Shown here: piece after piece, positions 17,965 through 26,538 of the stretch
Layout of the letters: each line of letters opens with the position of its first letter
How positions within the stretch are numbered: position 1 is the first letter of the stretch
Assembly (NCBI GenBank): GCA_019115185.1
Contig: DXDZ01000022.1
Coordinates: 1 to 49,183, forward strand
From: Candidatus Agathobaculum merdipullorum
GTDB lineage: Bacteria > Bacillota > Clostridia > Oscillospirales > Butyricicoccaceae
Length of the DNA stretch: 49,183 nucleotides
Direction of reading: 5' to 3'
Notes under the pieces: model-generated
Told to the model about the DNA's origin: nothing
The model's input: only the letters and a program-made list of their open reading frames with translations
Databases searched by the model: none
Made by a program: the position numbers and the translations under genes

Positions 17965-17995
17965 AAAAAAGCTGCCCAGGTGGGGCAGCTTTTTT
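17965..17995. terminator. Terminator after the feoB 3' fragment
   Basis: AAAAAAGCTGCCC and GGGGCAGCTTTTTT arms with a short loop. The feoB stop codon touches it, so this is the original end of the feoAB operon. Confidence 0.9.
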
Positions 17996-18827
17996 CAGGC
18001 GAGTCCGATGAGCGTGCATACGCCATGCACTGCCAGACAGAGCGCAAGGCCGAATGCAGTCGGCAGCGCGACGGCGGCAAGCGTCCAGCGGACGCTGCGC
18101 GTTTCCTTCCAGATGGTCAGGCAGGTGGTCGAGCACGGCCAGTGCGCCACGGTGAACACCAGTGTGCACAGCGCGGTGCAAATCGTCCAGTCGTTTGCCA
18201 GCAGCAGCGTGCGGAAGGCCGTAAGGTCGGTGACATCCGTGATGGAACCGGTGGCGAGATAGCCCATGACGATCAGCGGCATCACCAGTTCGTTTGCCGG
18301 AAAGGCGAGGAGAAAGGCGAGCAGGATCACGCCGTCCAGCCCGAACAGCCGCCCCGCGGGGTCGAGAAAGGCAGTCAGGTGCGAGAAAACCGACACACCG
18401 CCGACGTCGAGGTTGGCCAGCAGCCAGATGATCGCGCCCGCTGGCGCGGCTACCGCTGCTGCGCGTCCGAGGACGAACAGCGTCCGGTCGAACACGCTGC
18501 GCACGATCACCTGCCCTACCTGCGGCGCGCGGTAAGGCGGTAACTCGAGCGTAAACGAGGATGGAACGCCTTTCAGCACGGTAGCCGACAGCAGGCGCGA
18601 GGCCGCAAGGGTGAGGACGACGCTGCCCGCGATCACAGCGGTGAGCAGCAGCGCGCCACCCGCTGCGCTGTCCGTGAAAAACACGGCGCACAGGAAGATC
18701 AGCAGCGGGAAGCGTCCGTTGCAGGGGGCAAACGTGTTGGTCAGGATGGCGATCAAGCGCTCGCGCGGCGAGTCGATGATGCGGCAGCCGGTCACGCCGC
18801 AGGCGTTGCATCCGAAGCCCATGCACA
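17995..18827 (-). pseudogene. feoB: feoB 3' fragment (C-terminal membrane part), cut off by insertion
   Basis: This fragment encodes the last 276 residues of FeoB, the GTP-dependent ferrous iron transporter. They begin at the conserved CMGFGCNACGVTGCRIIDSP and continue through NTFAPCNGRFP and several membrane helices. There is no GTPase domain here; it lies 16.9 kb upstream on the same strand (35692-36801). The open frame runs 34 codons upstream to an ATG at 18927, but that stretch (MNYFPRRSK...) is foreign sequence with no RBS. The reading frame after the junction is intact and stops at the original terminator, so the break looks recent or still reversible. It may not be expressed as it stands. 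Confidence 0.92.
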
Positions 18828-18850
18828 TGCTTGGGGAAAAGATGGATGCG
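18805..18850. other. Attachment-site junction at the feoB 3' fragment
   Basis: Left of the CA dinucleotide (18826-18827) the sequence is feoB. Right of it, 18828-18850 (TGCTTGGGGAAAAGATGG...) is element sequence. That 23-bp arm is the inverted repeat, 21 of 23 bases, of 35669-35691 at the other junction. GCACATG is common to both junctions (18823-18829 and 35689-35695). Confidence 0.85.
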
Positions 18851-18944
18851 CGCCGTCTGGAGACGCCGTCACGGTGGGAAACCGCTTTGACGAATGGCGG
18901 CTTGGAACGACGCGGAAAATAATTCATAAATATGGCAGGAAAGA

Positions 18945-18973
18945 TTGAAGTTTTGGGTGTGCGGGACTATAAT
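18945..18973 (+). promoter_or_regulatory. Promoter of the transglutaminase-SLH gene
   Basis: TTGAAG (18945-18950), 17-bp spacer, consensus TATAAT (18968-18973). Start about 18980, 118 bp inside the element. Confidence 0.8.
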
Positions 18974-19070
18974 AAAGACAAATATTGCAAGCAGCTCCTA
19001 AACACGCAGACAAGGGGCTGATTCACTTTGGATAACCGGACTGCACAACAAAAAAGGGAGGAATGCCAGT

Positions 19071-22000
19071 ATGAAAAGAAAGGGTTTGGCCATGCTGCTG
19101 ACACTGGCCATGCTGCTGGGGATGCTGCCAACCGCAGCGCTGGCGGCAGGACCAGAAGATCAATGGGAGATCCAACCGGAGCAGACGGTGGAAGTGGAGA
19201 CGGTCGCCGTCGATACATCGGACGTTGACCTGCCGGACAACGACGAGCTGTTCACAGAGTATGTGCAGCAGCTGCTGTACCCGGAGTACGGTGGTGCATC
19301 GCTGTTTGGAAACTACGGTGAGCAAGTGCTGTCCGAGTCACAGCAGGCAGTCTATGAGAAACTGAAAAGTGAAATCGAAAGGGTTGCTAAAAACGGCGGC
19401 TCGACACAGTTTTATACAGGGCAAGATCAATATATCACTTTAACATGGGATACGAGCGAAACAGAGGCAGATAAGCTAACATCAGAATTATCAATCCATG
19501 TTGGTAAGATTTTGGACTGCTTGATGATTGATTGTCCATATGAGCTATACTGGTATGATAAAACGAGTGGCGCTGGTTTTCATTATAACTATATGAAGAA
19601 TATAGAAGGTAATGGAAAAACGGCATCGGCTAAAATTGGTAATTTTCGATTTGCCGTGGCGCAGGATTATCAGGATACCGGTAATCAATATAGCGTGAGC
19701 AGTGACAAAATTGATACGGTAACGGCTGCAATCGCAACAGCAGACGAGATTGTTGCGAATAACAAAGGCAAATCCGACTACGAAAAGCTGGAGGCTTACA
19801 AAAATGAAATTTGCAAGTTGACTGAGTATAATCATACAGCCGCTGATGATGATAGCACACCATACGGCGACCCGTGGCAGCTGATCTATGTGTTTGACGA
19901 CGACCCTGGCACTATGGTCGTTTGTGAGGGCTATTCCAAGGCGTTTCAGTATCTGTGCGATCAGTCGCAATTCACGAATGCAACTTGTTACACGGTTGAT
20001 GGCACAATGAGCGGTGGTACAGGTGAAGGCGGCCATATGTGGAACATCGTCAAGCTGGACGGAAACAACTATCTGGTCGATGTGACCAACAGCGATGCAG
20101 GCACGGTTGGTGCAGACGGTGGGCTGTTCCTTGATGCACCTCAACAAGGCGGCAGCATGGAAACTGGTTATACCTTCACTGCGGGTGGCAAAAGCATTCA
20201 ATATACTTATGATGAGGATAGCAAGAGTCTGTATGGCGAAAGCATTCTTGAGCTGTCGGAGACGGGTTATCAGCAGCAGACATCACTCTCCGGCACGGTG
20301 ACGATTGAGGGCGAGGCGAAGATCGGCGTAGAATTGATGGCGAAAACGGATGGTATGCCCGAAGATGCGGTGCCAAGTTATCAGTGGTATCGAGACGACA
20401 CGAAGATTGATGGCGCGACTGAACAGACTTACACCCCCGTTGCGGCGGATGCAGGCAAAACTCTTAAAGTTGAGGTCATGGCGGAAAACTATTCCGGCAG
20501 TGTTTTTAGCGATCCGACCACTGCCGTAGAGAAAAAGGATGCGCCAGAAGCTCCGGCAGAGTTCTCTGCGACAGAGATTACAGAAACATCTATTACTGTT
20601 ACGCCAAATGATGCTTGGGAGTACCGTTTGGGGACAGATGGTGCTTGGCAAAAATCCAATACTTTTTCCAATTTAACTGCCAAGACGGAATATCAGATTT
20701 ATGTCCGTATAGCGGAAACAGAGGATACCAAGGCGTCTGAGGCTTCCCAGCCGCTGTCGGTTACCACTAAGACGGCGAAAACGGTAACGGGCCTTGAAAT
20801 CACAGCTCCACCAACCAAGATAGAATATATCGCAGGCGAGAGCTTTGATCCGACCGGTATGGTGGTCAAGGCAACCTATGATGACGGCACGACCAATGAG
20901 AATTTTACGGGTTACACCGTTGTAAACGGTGACAACCTGCAAAAAGGCACCATATCGATCACTATTCAGGCGGACAGTGCATCGGTAGAGGTAGCAATCA
21001 CGGTGAAGGGCGTTTTAACAGAAAACGACTTTACCTATATGGTCCCCGCAGATCTGACCTATGATGGACAGCCCAAACAGGCGCAAGTACAGGAGAAAAG
21101 CGAGATTACCGGTATTGGTGCAATCACGGTCAAGTATAATGGCAGTGAAACCGCGCCCACGGACGCAGGCACGTATACGGTGACCTTTGATGTAGCAGAG
21201 GGCGCAGACTATGCCGCGGCAACCGGACTGTCCGCAGGCTCGTTCACCATTGCCAAGGCCACGCCGACCATTACCGCGAAGGACTTGTCGGTTATGATAA
21301 ACCAATCGACTGCATTGGATGCGTCGATTGATCCGGTTGGTTTAACGTTATCTTATGAAAGTAAGGATACCGGCATTGCCACAGTCAACCAAGACGGCAA
21401 TGTAACCGGTAAGGCGGTTGGCAGCACCACCATTACGGTTTCCTGCGAGGGTGACAACAACTACAATGCCACAGAGAAAACCGTGCAGGTGACGGTGACG
21501 GATAAGACACCGATTGAAGTGACGTTTACTGCTCAGAACGAAAGCAAGCAGTACACCGGGGTCGGTTATAAACTGGGTGAACAGTTCAACGAGGCGACGG
21601 TGGCCGATGGCAAAACCGCAAAATACCGTTACAACGATCAGGAGTATGATACGCTGGCCGAGCTGCCTGCGGTAACGACTGCTGGCGTTTATACCGTCAC
21701 AGCGTTCTACTCGGATGAAACCTATTACGGCGAACAGTCGGCTACCTTTACCATCACGAAAGCAGATCAGGCCAAGCTGACGATCAGCAGCGCGAATACA
21801 GTCACCTTTGGTCAAACGCTCACATTGAGCGCCGAGGGTGGCTCGGGCACCGGCGCGGTCATTTATACCATCACGCCCGATACCGGCAGTGCAATTGTCA
21901 GCGGCAATGTGCTGACCCCGACCAAGGCGGGTACCGTGACGGTTACCGCCACCAAGGCTGGGGATGACAACTATAACGAAACGACTGCTGCGCAGACAGT

Positions 22001-24020
22001 CACCATCAGCAAGGCGGATGCGACGGAAGTTGTAAAAACCGCTTCCGGTACGGTAGCAGTCGGTATCGTTGGTTCGGTCACGCTGCCCGCCGTGCCGGAC
22101 GGCGCAGCCTATGGTCAGCCGACTACCGAAGCGGATGCCGTCACGATATTGAAGTTGGAAGGCAACAAGCTGACTTACACTGGCGACAGCAATGTGAAAG
22201 ACGGTTCAGTGTATGTGGTTACCATTCCGGTTAGCAGCGGTGATAATTATAACGCCTATACCATCACCGTGACGCTGACCGGCAGCAATAAGATCATGCC
22301 GACTCTGACGGTCAATCCGATCAACGTTACCTATACCGGTAAGGATGTGCCTGCGTCGGCAATCGTTGGCACGGCCAAGGATGGCGATAAGACGGTATCC
22401 GGCACATGGAGCTGGGGTACCGGTAAATCCGTCCCGAAGAACGTGGCAGACAGCGGCTCGTATGAAGTATGCTTCATGCCGGACGATAAAGCGTATCTTT
22501 CCGGCACGACAACCGTGCAGGTGACCATTGCCAAGGCCACACCGACCGGCGCGCCCAAGTACACGTCGATCACCTCCAGCGGAAAAACGCTGGCTGATGC
22601 CAGCCTGACCACGACCGGTGGCACGTTCAGCGTGTCCGGTACGGTCGCATGGGAGCAGGCGACAACCACGGAAGTGACGGCAAACACTTCTTACAAGTGG
22701 GTATTTACACCCAGCGATACCGCAAACTATAACACCCTGAGCGGCTCGATCACGCTGTGGGAGCGCTCGACGGACAGCGGTTCCAGCACGGTTTCGCAGC
22801 CCTCGACCAGCGGCGGCACTTCTACCGTCATCATGGATGTGGATTCGTATTTGTCCGGCTCGACGGCCAGCGTTACGATTTCCACCTCTACCATGAACAC
22901 CGCGGTGAACCGAGTGCTCAACGCCGCCGATAGGAACGACACGGACCCGGTTGTCGTGATCAGCGTGGATACGTCCAGCCGTGCGGACAGCGTGAAAGTC
23001 ACGTTGCCGGTATCTTCGCTGGAAAAGCTCAGTGAGTACGCCTATGCAACGCTAACGATTGATTCGGATGTTGCCGAGGTGACGCTTGACAGCGACGCGA
23101 TTGATGCAGTGGCTTCGCAGGCGGGCAGCATGATTACACTGAATGTTGCAGCTGTGGACACCAGTGAGCTGACCAGCCGTCAAAGACAGGTTGTGGGCAG
23201 CGCGCCGGTATTTGATCTGTCCTTCAAGAGCGGCAGCACAACTATTTCCGATTTTGATGGCGGTTATGTGACGGTCACGCTGCCGTATACGCTTAAGTCC
23301 GGTCAGACTGCGGACGGCATTGTCGTTTGGTATATGGACAACAGCGGCAACCTGACCGCTTGCGATACGTCCTATAATACCAGCCGCCGTAAGGTGACGT
23401 TTACCACCACGCACTTTTCCAAGTATGTCATCGGCTATGAAGAGCAGGAACAGCAGCCGATCTGGAGCAACCGTTACTCGGATGTGTACAGCGGCGCATG
23501 GTATTACGATGCGGTGCAGTTCGTCACGGATAAGGGCCTGATGAACGGCACGACGACCACGCGCTTTGCACCAGACGAGACGACTACCCGCGCGATGATC
23601 GTTACGATCCTGTGGCGGCAGGCTGGCAGCCCGTCGAGCGGCAGCGGGACGCGATTCAATGATGTAGACCCATCCATGTGGTATGGTAGCGCCGTGCGCT
23701 GGGCAGCGGAAAACAATATCGTCACCGGCTACGGCGACGGTCTGTTCGGTCCGAAGGATAGGATTACCCGCGAGCAGATGGCGGCCATCCTGTATCGCTA
23801 TGCGCAGTATAAGGGCTATTCGGTCGGCACGACCGGCAGTCTGGGCGGCTTTGCGGATGCAAACCGCATCAGCGATTACGCAACCGCGGCATTCTATTGG
23901 ATCTGCGGTCGCGGCATTATGGAAGGAACTACGGCCACTACGCTTGGTCCGGCGGAGTATTCCACCCGCGCGCAGGTCGCAACCATCCTGATGCGCTTCT
24001 GCAACGAGTACGATCTGTAA
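19071..24020 (+). CDS. Secreted transglutaminase-like protein with Ig-like and SLH domains
   Basis: 1649 aa, probably exported and held on the cell wall. Signal peptide (1-26, ending AALAA). Residues about 200-350 are a transglutaminase/protease-like fold with the expected triad Cys285 (VVCEGYSKAF), His322 (GGHMWNIV) and Asp337 (LVDVTN). A long middle follows of Ig-like and MBG-type repeats (for example YTPVAADAGKTLKVEV, KIEYIAGESFDPTGMVVKA, YDGQPKQAQV). Three SLH repeats close the protein (about 1465-1649, starting RYSDVYSGAWYYDAVQFV). GGGAGGAATG precedes ATG 19071. The stretch 19380-20020 is visibly more AT-rich than the flanking chromosome. The substrate is unknown; cross-linking or peptidase activity is possible. 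Confidence 0.9.
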   Translation: MKRKGLAMLLTLAMLLGMLPTAALAAGPEDQWEIQPEQTVEVETVAVDTSDVDLPDNDELFTEYVQQLLYPEYGGASLFGNYGEQVLSESQQAVYEKLKSEIERVAKNGGSTQFYTGQDQYITLTWDTSETEADKLTSELSIHVGKILDCLMIDCPYELYWYDKTSGAGFHYNYMKNIEGNGKTASAKIGNFRFAVAQDYQDTGNQYSVSSDKIDTVTAAIATADEIVANNKGKSDYEKLEAYKNEICKLTEYNHTAADDDSTPYGDPWQLIYVFDDDPGTMVVCEGYSKAFQYLCDQSQFTNATCYTVDGTMSGGTGEGGHMWNIVKLDGNNYLVDVTNSDAGTVGADGGLFLDAPQQGGSMETGYTFTAGGKSIQYTYDEDSKSLYGESILELSETGYQQQTSLSGTVTIEGEAKIGVELMAKTDGMPEDAVPSYQWYRDDTKIDGATEQTYTPVAADAGKTLKVEVMAENYSGSVFSDPTTAVEKKDAPEAPAEFSATEITETSITVTPNDAWEYRLGTDGAWQKSNTFSNLTAKTEYQIYVRIAETEDTKASEASQPLSVTTKTAKTVTGLEITAPPTKIEYIAGESFDPTGMVVKATYDDGTTNENFTGYTVVNGDNLQKGTISITIQADSASVEVAITVKGVLTENDFTYMVPADLTYDGQPKQAQVQEKSEITGIGAITVKYNGSETAPTDAGTYTVTFDVAEGADYAAATGLSAGSFTIAKATPTITAKDLSVMINQSTALDASIDPVGLTLSYESKDTGIATVNQDGNVTGKAVGSTTITVSCEGDNNYNATEKTVQVTVTDKTPIEVTFTAQNESKQYTGVGYKLGEQFNEATVADGKTAKYRYNDQEYDTLAELPAVTTAGVYTVTAFYSDETYYGEQSATFTITKADQAKLTISSANTVTFGQTLTLSAEGGSGTGAVIYTITPDTGSAIVSGNVLTPTKAGTVTVTATKAGDDNYNETTAAQTVTISKADATEVVKTASGTVAVGIVGSVTLPAVPDGAAYGQPTTEADAVTILKLEGNKLTYTGDSNVKDGSVYVVTIPVSSGDNYNAYTITVTLTGSNKIMPTLTVNPINVTYTGKDVPASAIVGTAKDGDKTVSGTWSWGTGKSVPKNVADSGSYEVCFMPDDKAYLSGTTTVQVTIAKATPTGAPKYTSITSSGKTLADASLTTTGGTFSVSGTVAWEQATTTEVTANTSYKWVFTPSDTANYNTLSGSITLWERSTDSGSSTVSQPSTSGGTSTVIMDVDSYLSGSTASVTISTSTMNTAVNRVLNAADRNDTDPVVVISVDTSSRADSVKVTLPVSSLEKLSEYAYATLTIDSDVAEVTLDSDAIDAVASQAGSMITLNVAAVDTSELTSRQRQVVGSAPVFDLSFKSGSTTISDFDGGYVTVTLPYTLKSGQTADGIVVWYMDNSGNLTACDTSYNTSRRKVTFTTTHFSKYVIGYEEQEQQPIWSNRYSDVYSGAWYYDAVQFVTDKGLMNGTTTTRFAPDETTTRAMIVTILWRQAGSPSSGSGTRFNDVDPSMWYGSAVRWAAENNIVTGYGDGLFGPKDRITREQMAAILYRYAQYKGYSVGTTGSLGGFADANRISDYATAAFYWICGRGIMEGTTATTLGPAEYSTRAQVATILMRFCNEYDL

Positions 24021-24075
24021 AAGCGAAATATGCATACTGCTTTTTATACTTATGTGATAAGCAGTCCACACTGAC

Positions 24076-24116
24076 AAAAAAACAGGCATCCACAAACTGT
24101 GGATGCCTGTTTTTTC
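24076..24116. terminator. Bidirectional terminator between the SLH gene and the chemoreceptor
   Basis: ACAGGCATCCAC (24082-24093), AAACT loop, GTGGATGCCTGT (24099-24110), with A6 on the left and T6 on the right. Confidence 0.9.
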
Positions 24117-24170
24117 ATAAGTAAGATATCGAAGCTGGGGAAAATCCGTTATTGGGTTTTGTTGACACAC

Positions 24171-25945
24171 TCAATACTTGTCATAATACATATCAGACGG
24201 TTCAGACGGTGTTGCGGGTGTTACCGGTGCATAATCAGGAGTTTCTTGGATCTGATAGCCTGTGCTTGCATTTGCAATTTTGAATCTGCCGACCAATGTT
24301 TTAAGCATGCTGGCCTGACCGGACAGCTCCTCGCTTGCTGCTGCACTTTCCTCTGCCGTCGCAGAGTTGTTCTGCACTACGCTGGAAACCTGATCCAGTC
24401 CCTGTGCAATCTGGTCGGTTGCCTGCGCTTGTTCTGCAGAAGCCGTCGCAATTCGCTTAATAGATGCCACTACCTGATCCGCAGCCTCTACGGTTTCATC
24501 CAAAACCTTTGCTGCATCCGTTGCCAATGCACCGCCACGCTCCACGGCAGAGATAGAATTTTTAATCAGCTCCTGCGTATTCTGAGAGGCCTCCGCCGAT
24601 TTGCCTGCAAGGCTTCTTACTTCATCGGCTACAACAGCAAATCCCTTTCCAGCCGCTCCTGCGCGGGCGGCTTCCACCGCTGCATTCAAAGCAAGAATAT
24701 TGGTCTGGAACGCAATATCATCAATGGTTTTGATAATTCCCTGAATTTGATGCGAGGTCTGCTTGATCTCATCCATTGCCGTCATGAGTTCTTGCATTTT
24801 TGCTTGCTTTCATTGACTTTGGTGCCGGTAAGCATGGTTAAATTGTTGGCAGAATCCGTATCTTTCGCATTCTGATTGATTCTCATGCTGATTTCCTGCA
24901 CGGTTGCCGAAAGTTCCTCCACAGCGCTTGCCTGCTCCGTCGCACCTTGGCTCAGCGCCTGTGCGCCATTGGATACCTGATCTGCGCCCGAAGCAACCTG
25001 ATTGGAAGCAAGATCAATTTCCCGGAATGCATCGCTCAGAGATGTGCTGATTTTCTTCAGAGAAGTTTCAATTGCAGCCAAATCACCGATGTATGCAATA
25101 TCCATTTTGATATCCAAATCCCCTTGCGCTATTTGCAGCAATTTATTATGAATATCCTCGATGAATTCTTTCAAATGATCGCGCATCTGATGTACAGAAG
25201 AAACGAGCATTCCCAATTCCGAAGTATCTTCCTGCAGTTTGCCGCCGATCGACAGATTGCCCTTGGAAAATTCCAGCATTTCTTCCTGTATGATTTTAAG
25301 AGGACGGATTACTTTTTTCCTCGTGAACATAGTGCTGAAGAGTTGGAATACAATAATCAAGCAAACAATGATGATGACTACAATTTGCATAATGGACACA
25401 AGTGTTCGCTGTTGCTCGATTTCAGACGCAAGACGTGCCTGAAATGTCTCTACAAATTCATCCTGAAGAGATTGAATTCTGCTCAAATCCGAGCTGTAGT
25501 CCTCACCGAATACATATTCCAGCGCAGAGTCAATGTCTCCGACCATTGCCGAACTCATAGCGCTTTCTTCCAGCGGCACCAAAGTATTGGAGATCTGCGA
25601 CATCTCGGTTATGAGAGCCTTTTCCTCGTCCGTAATACCTACCTGCTCCATTTTGCTGTAGCCGGTTTCACGGTTTTGCAAATTATTTACTTCATTCTGG
25701 TAGTTATCGTGATAGATTGCTTCACCGGTAGCAGCACAGGCTCTTGCCTGCTCCGTTAAGTACCCGGAGGCATCCAAGAATTGTTGCGCCGCTGCTGTCA
25801 GTTCTTCTCCATTGCTATACATTTCCATCGCGCGATTGTTCATAGATGCCGATAATAAAAAAGAGATTGTCAGCAGGACAACCAGTGCAATAGTTCCCAA
25901 ATTTAACGCTGTGAGTAATGTTGATTGTTTGACTGCCTTTTTCAT
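24171..25945 (-). pseudogene. Methyl-accepting chemotaxis protein, split by a frameshift
   Basis: Two adjacent frames make one chemoreceptor of about 590 residues. Part 1 (25945 to 24782) has TM1 (about 12-34), a ligand-binding region, TM2 (TLVSIMQIVVIIIVCLIIVF), HAMP and the first half of the signalling coiled coil, ending in [12 protein letters not shown]. Part 2 (from the ATG at 24797) continues with [14 protein letters not shown] and the hairpin tip [20 protein letters not shown]. The break is at a run of five A residues (24797-24801 on the other strand); six would restore VNESKQKMQELM. It could be a mutation, sequencing error, phase-variable tract or slippage site. RBS AAGGGGG precedes ATG 25945. 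No other chemotaxis gene is in the window. Confidence 0.9.
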
Positions 25946-25946
25946 A

Positions 25947-25997
25947 TTATTTAGCCCCCTTGGATTCAAATTTTAAAGCGGGATTTGCGTATTTCAT
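25947..25997 (-). CDS. Possible 16-aa leader peptide before the chemoreceptor
   Basis: MKYANPALKFESKGAK, with a very strong AAAGGAGGGGG at 26011-26021, 13 nt before ATG. Its TAA is one base before the chemoreceptor ATG, so translation would be coupled. The frame is also open far upstream, so this could instead be the end of a decayed gene. Low to moderate confidence. Confidence 0.4.
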   Translation of the reverse strand: MKYANPALKFESKGAK

Positions 25998-26195
25998 ATT
26001 CGCTTTCCTTCCCCCTCCTTTGATCTGACCCAGTAAAGAGGCGTTTTCAATGGCAATCATTGAAAATCCCCTTGTATTTTCAACGCGCAAGTTGATATAC
26101 GAAAAAGCAGAGTTTGTCTCTGCCTGAGAAAGTTTAAACCGCTGAAGCGCATTGCCTGGACTTTCTACATCGTTTTGCACAAATCTCATGCTATT
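25998..26195 (-). promoter_or_regulatory. Structured leader of the chemoreceptor gene
   Basis: Downstream of the promoter, GCAGAG/CTCTGC (26107-26112 with 26118-26123) plus T5 on the minus strand forms a short intrinsic terminator about 80 nt into the transcript. Further on, 26058-26066 can pair either with 26044-26052 (TTTTCAATG arm) or with 26076-26083 (ATTTTCAA), giving mutually exclusive hairpins. This is consistent with attenuation but matches no riboswitch class I know. Confidence 0.45.
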
Positions 26196-26225
26196 AGTAT
26201 AAACCATCTTGTTCAAAAAGGACAA
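26196..26225 (-). promoter_or_regulatory. Promoter of the chemoreceptor leader
   Basis: TTGTCC (26220-26225), 18-bp spacer, TATACT (26196-26201). The leader to the chemoreceptor start would be about 240 nt. Confidence 0.55.
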
Positions 26226-26376
26226 TGGGTTTTTGACCAAATTTGTATCTAATGGGAGTACAATATGCAAGCCTTTACGGGCGAATTTGGAAAAGAATTG
26301 GAAGAAAAAGGTATTTACGAGATACTTTGAGAAAGGGAGGCATAGAATTCTATCAGAGTAGAAAGGAGACGGGTGC

Positions 26377-26490
26377 ATGAACCACACTAAGGCAAATGCG
26401 TGTTGGGTACAGCGCCGCGCCCTGCTCGAGCTGCTCGAGAACGTTATCGCAGCGCAGTTCGAGGCAGAAACGGTCGGGACGCCGGCATAG
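26377..26490 (+). CDS. Small protein (37 aa) upstream of the serine recombinase
   Basis: ORF of 37 codons with AAAGGAGAC upstream of ATG 26377. The peptide begins MNHTKANACWVQRRALLELL and is helical in its middle. It ends 48 bp before the recombinase start, in the same direction. Small ORFs often precede large serine recombinases in Clostridia, and a directionality factor is conceivable, but at 37 aa this is speculative. A second short ORF with a GGGAG sequence lies at 26265-26330. Confidence 0.5.
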   Translation: MNHTKANACWVQRRALLELLENVIAAQFEAETVGTPA

Positions 26491-26538
26491 GGCATTAGGA
26501 TCGCATGCAGGCGGAGAGTAGAAAGGAGGGAATACGCC

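Noticed and set aside
18841-18927. Native N-terminus for the feoB 3' fragment (MNYFPRR...)
   Set aside because: This stretch is element sequence, has no RBS and no FeoB similarity; the real N-terminus is the 5' fragment at 35692-36801.
25998-26195. Cyclic di-GMP riboswitch before the chemoreceptor
   Set aside because: Neither the GEMM-I nor the class II core sequence can be found, though hairpins exist.
26265-26330. 21-codon ORF upstream of the recombinase region
   Set aside because: Has a GGGAG before ATG but is very short, lacks features, and could be chance; mentioned only in passing.
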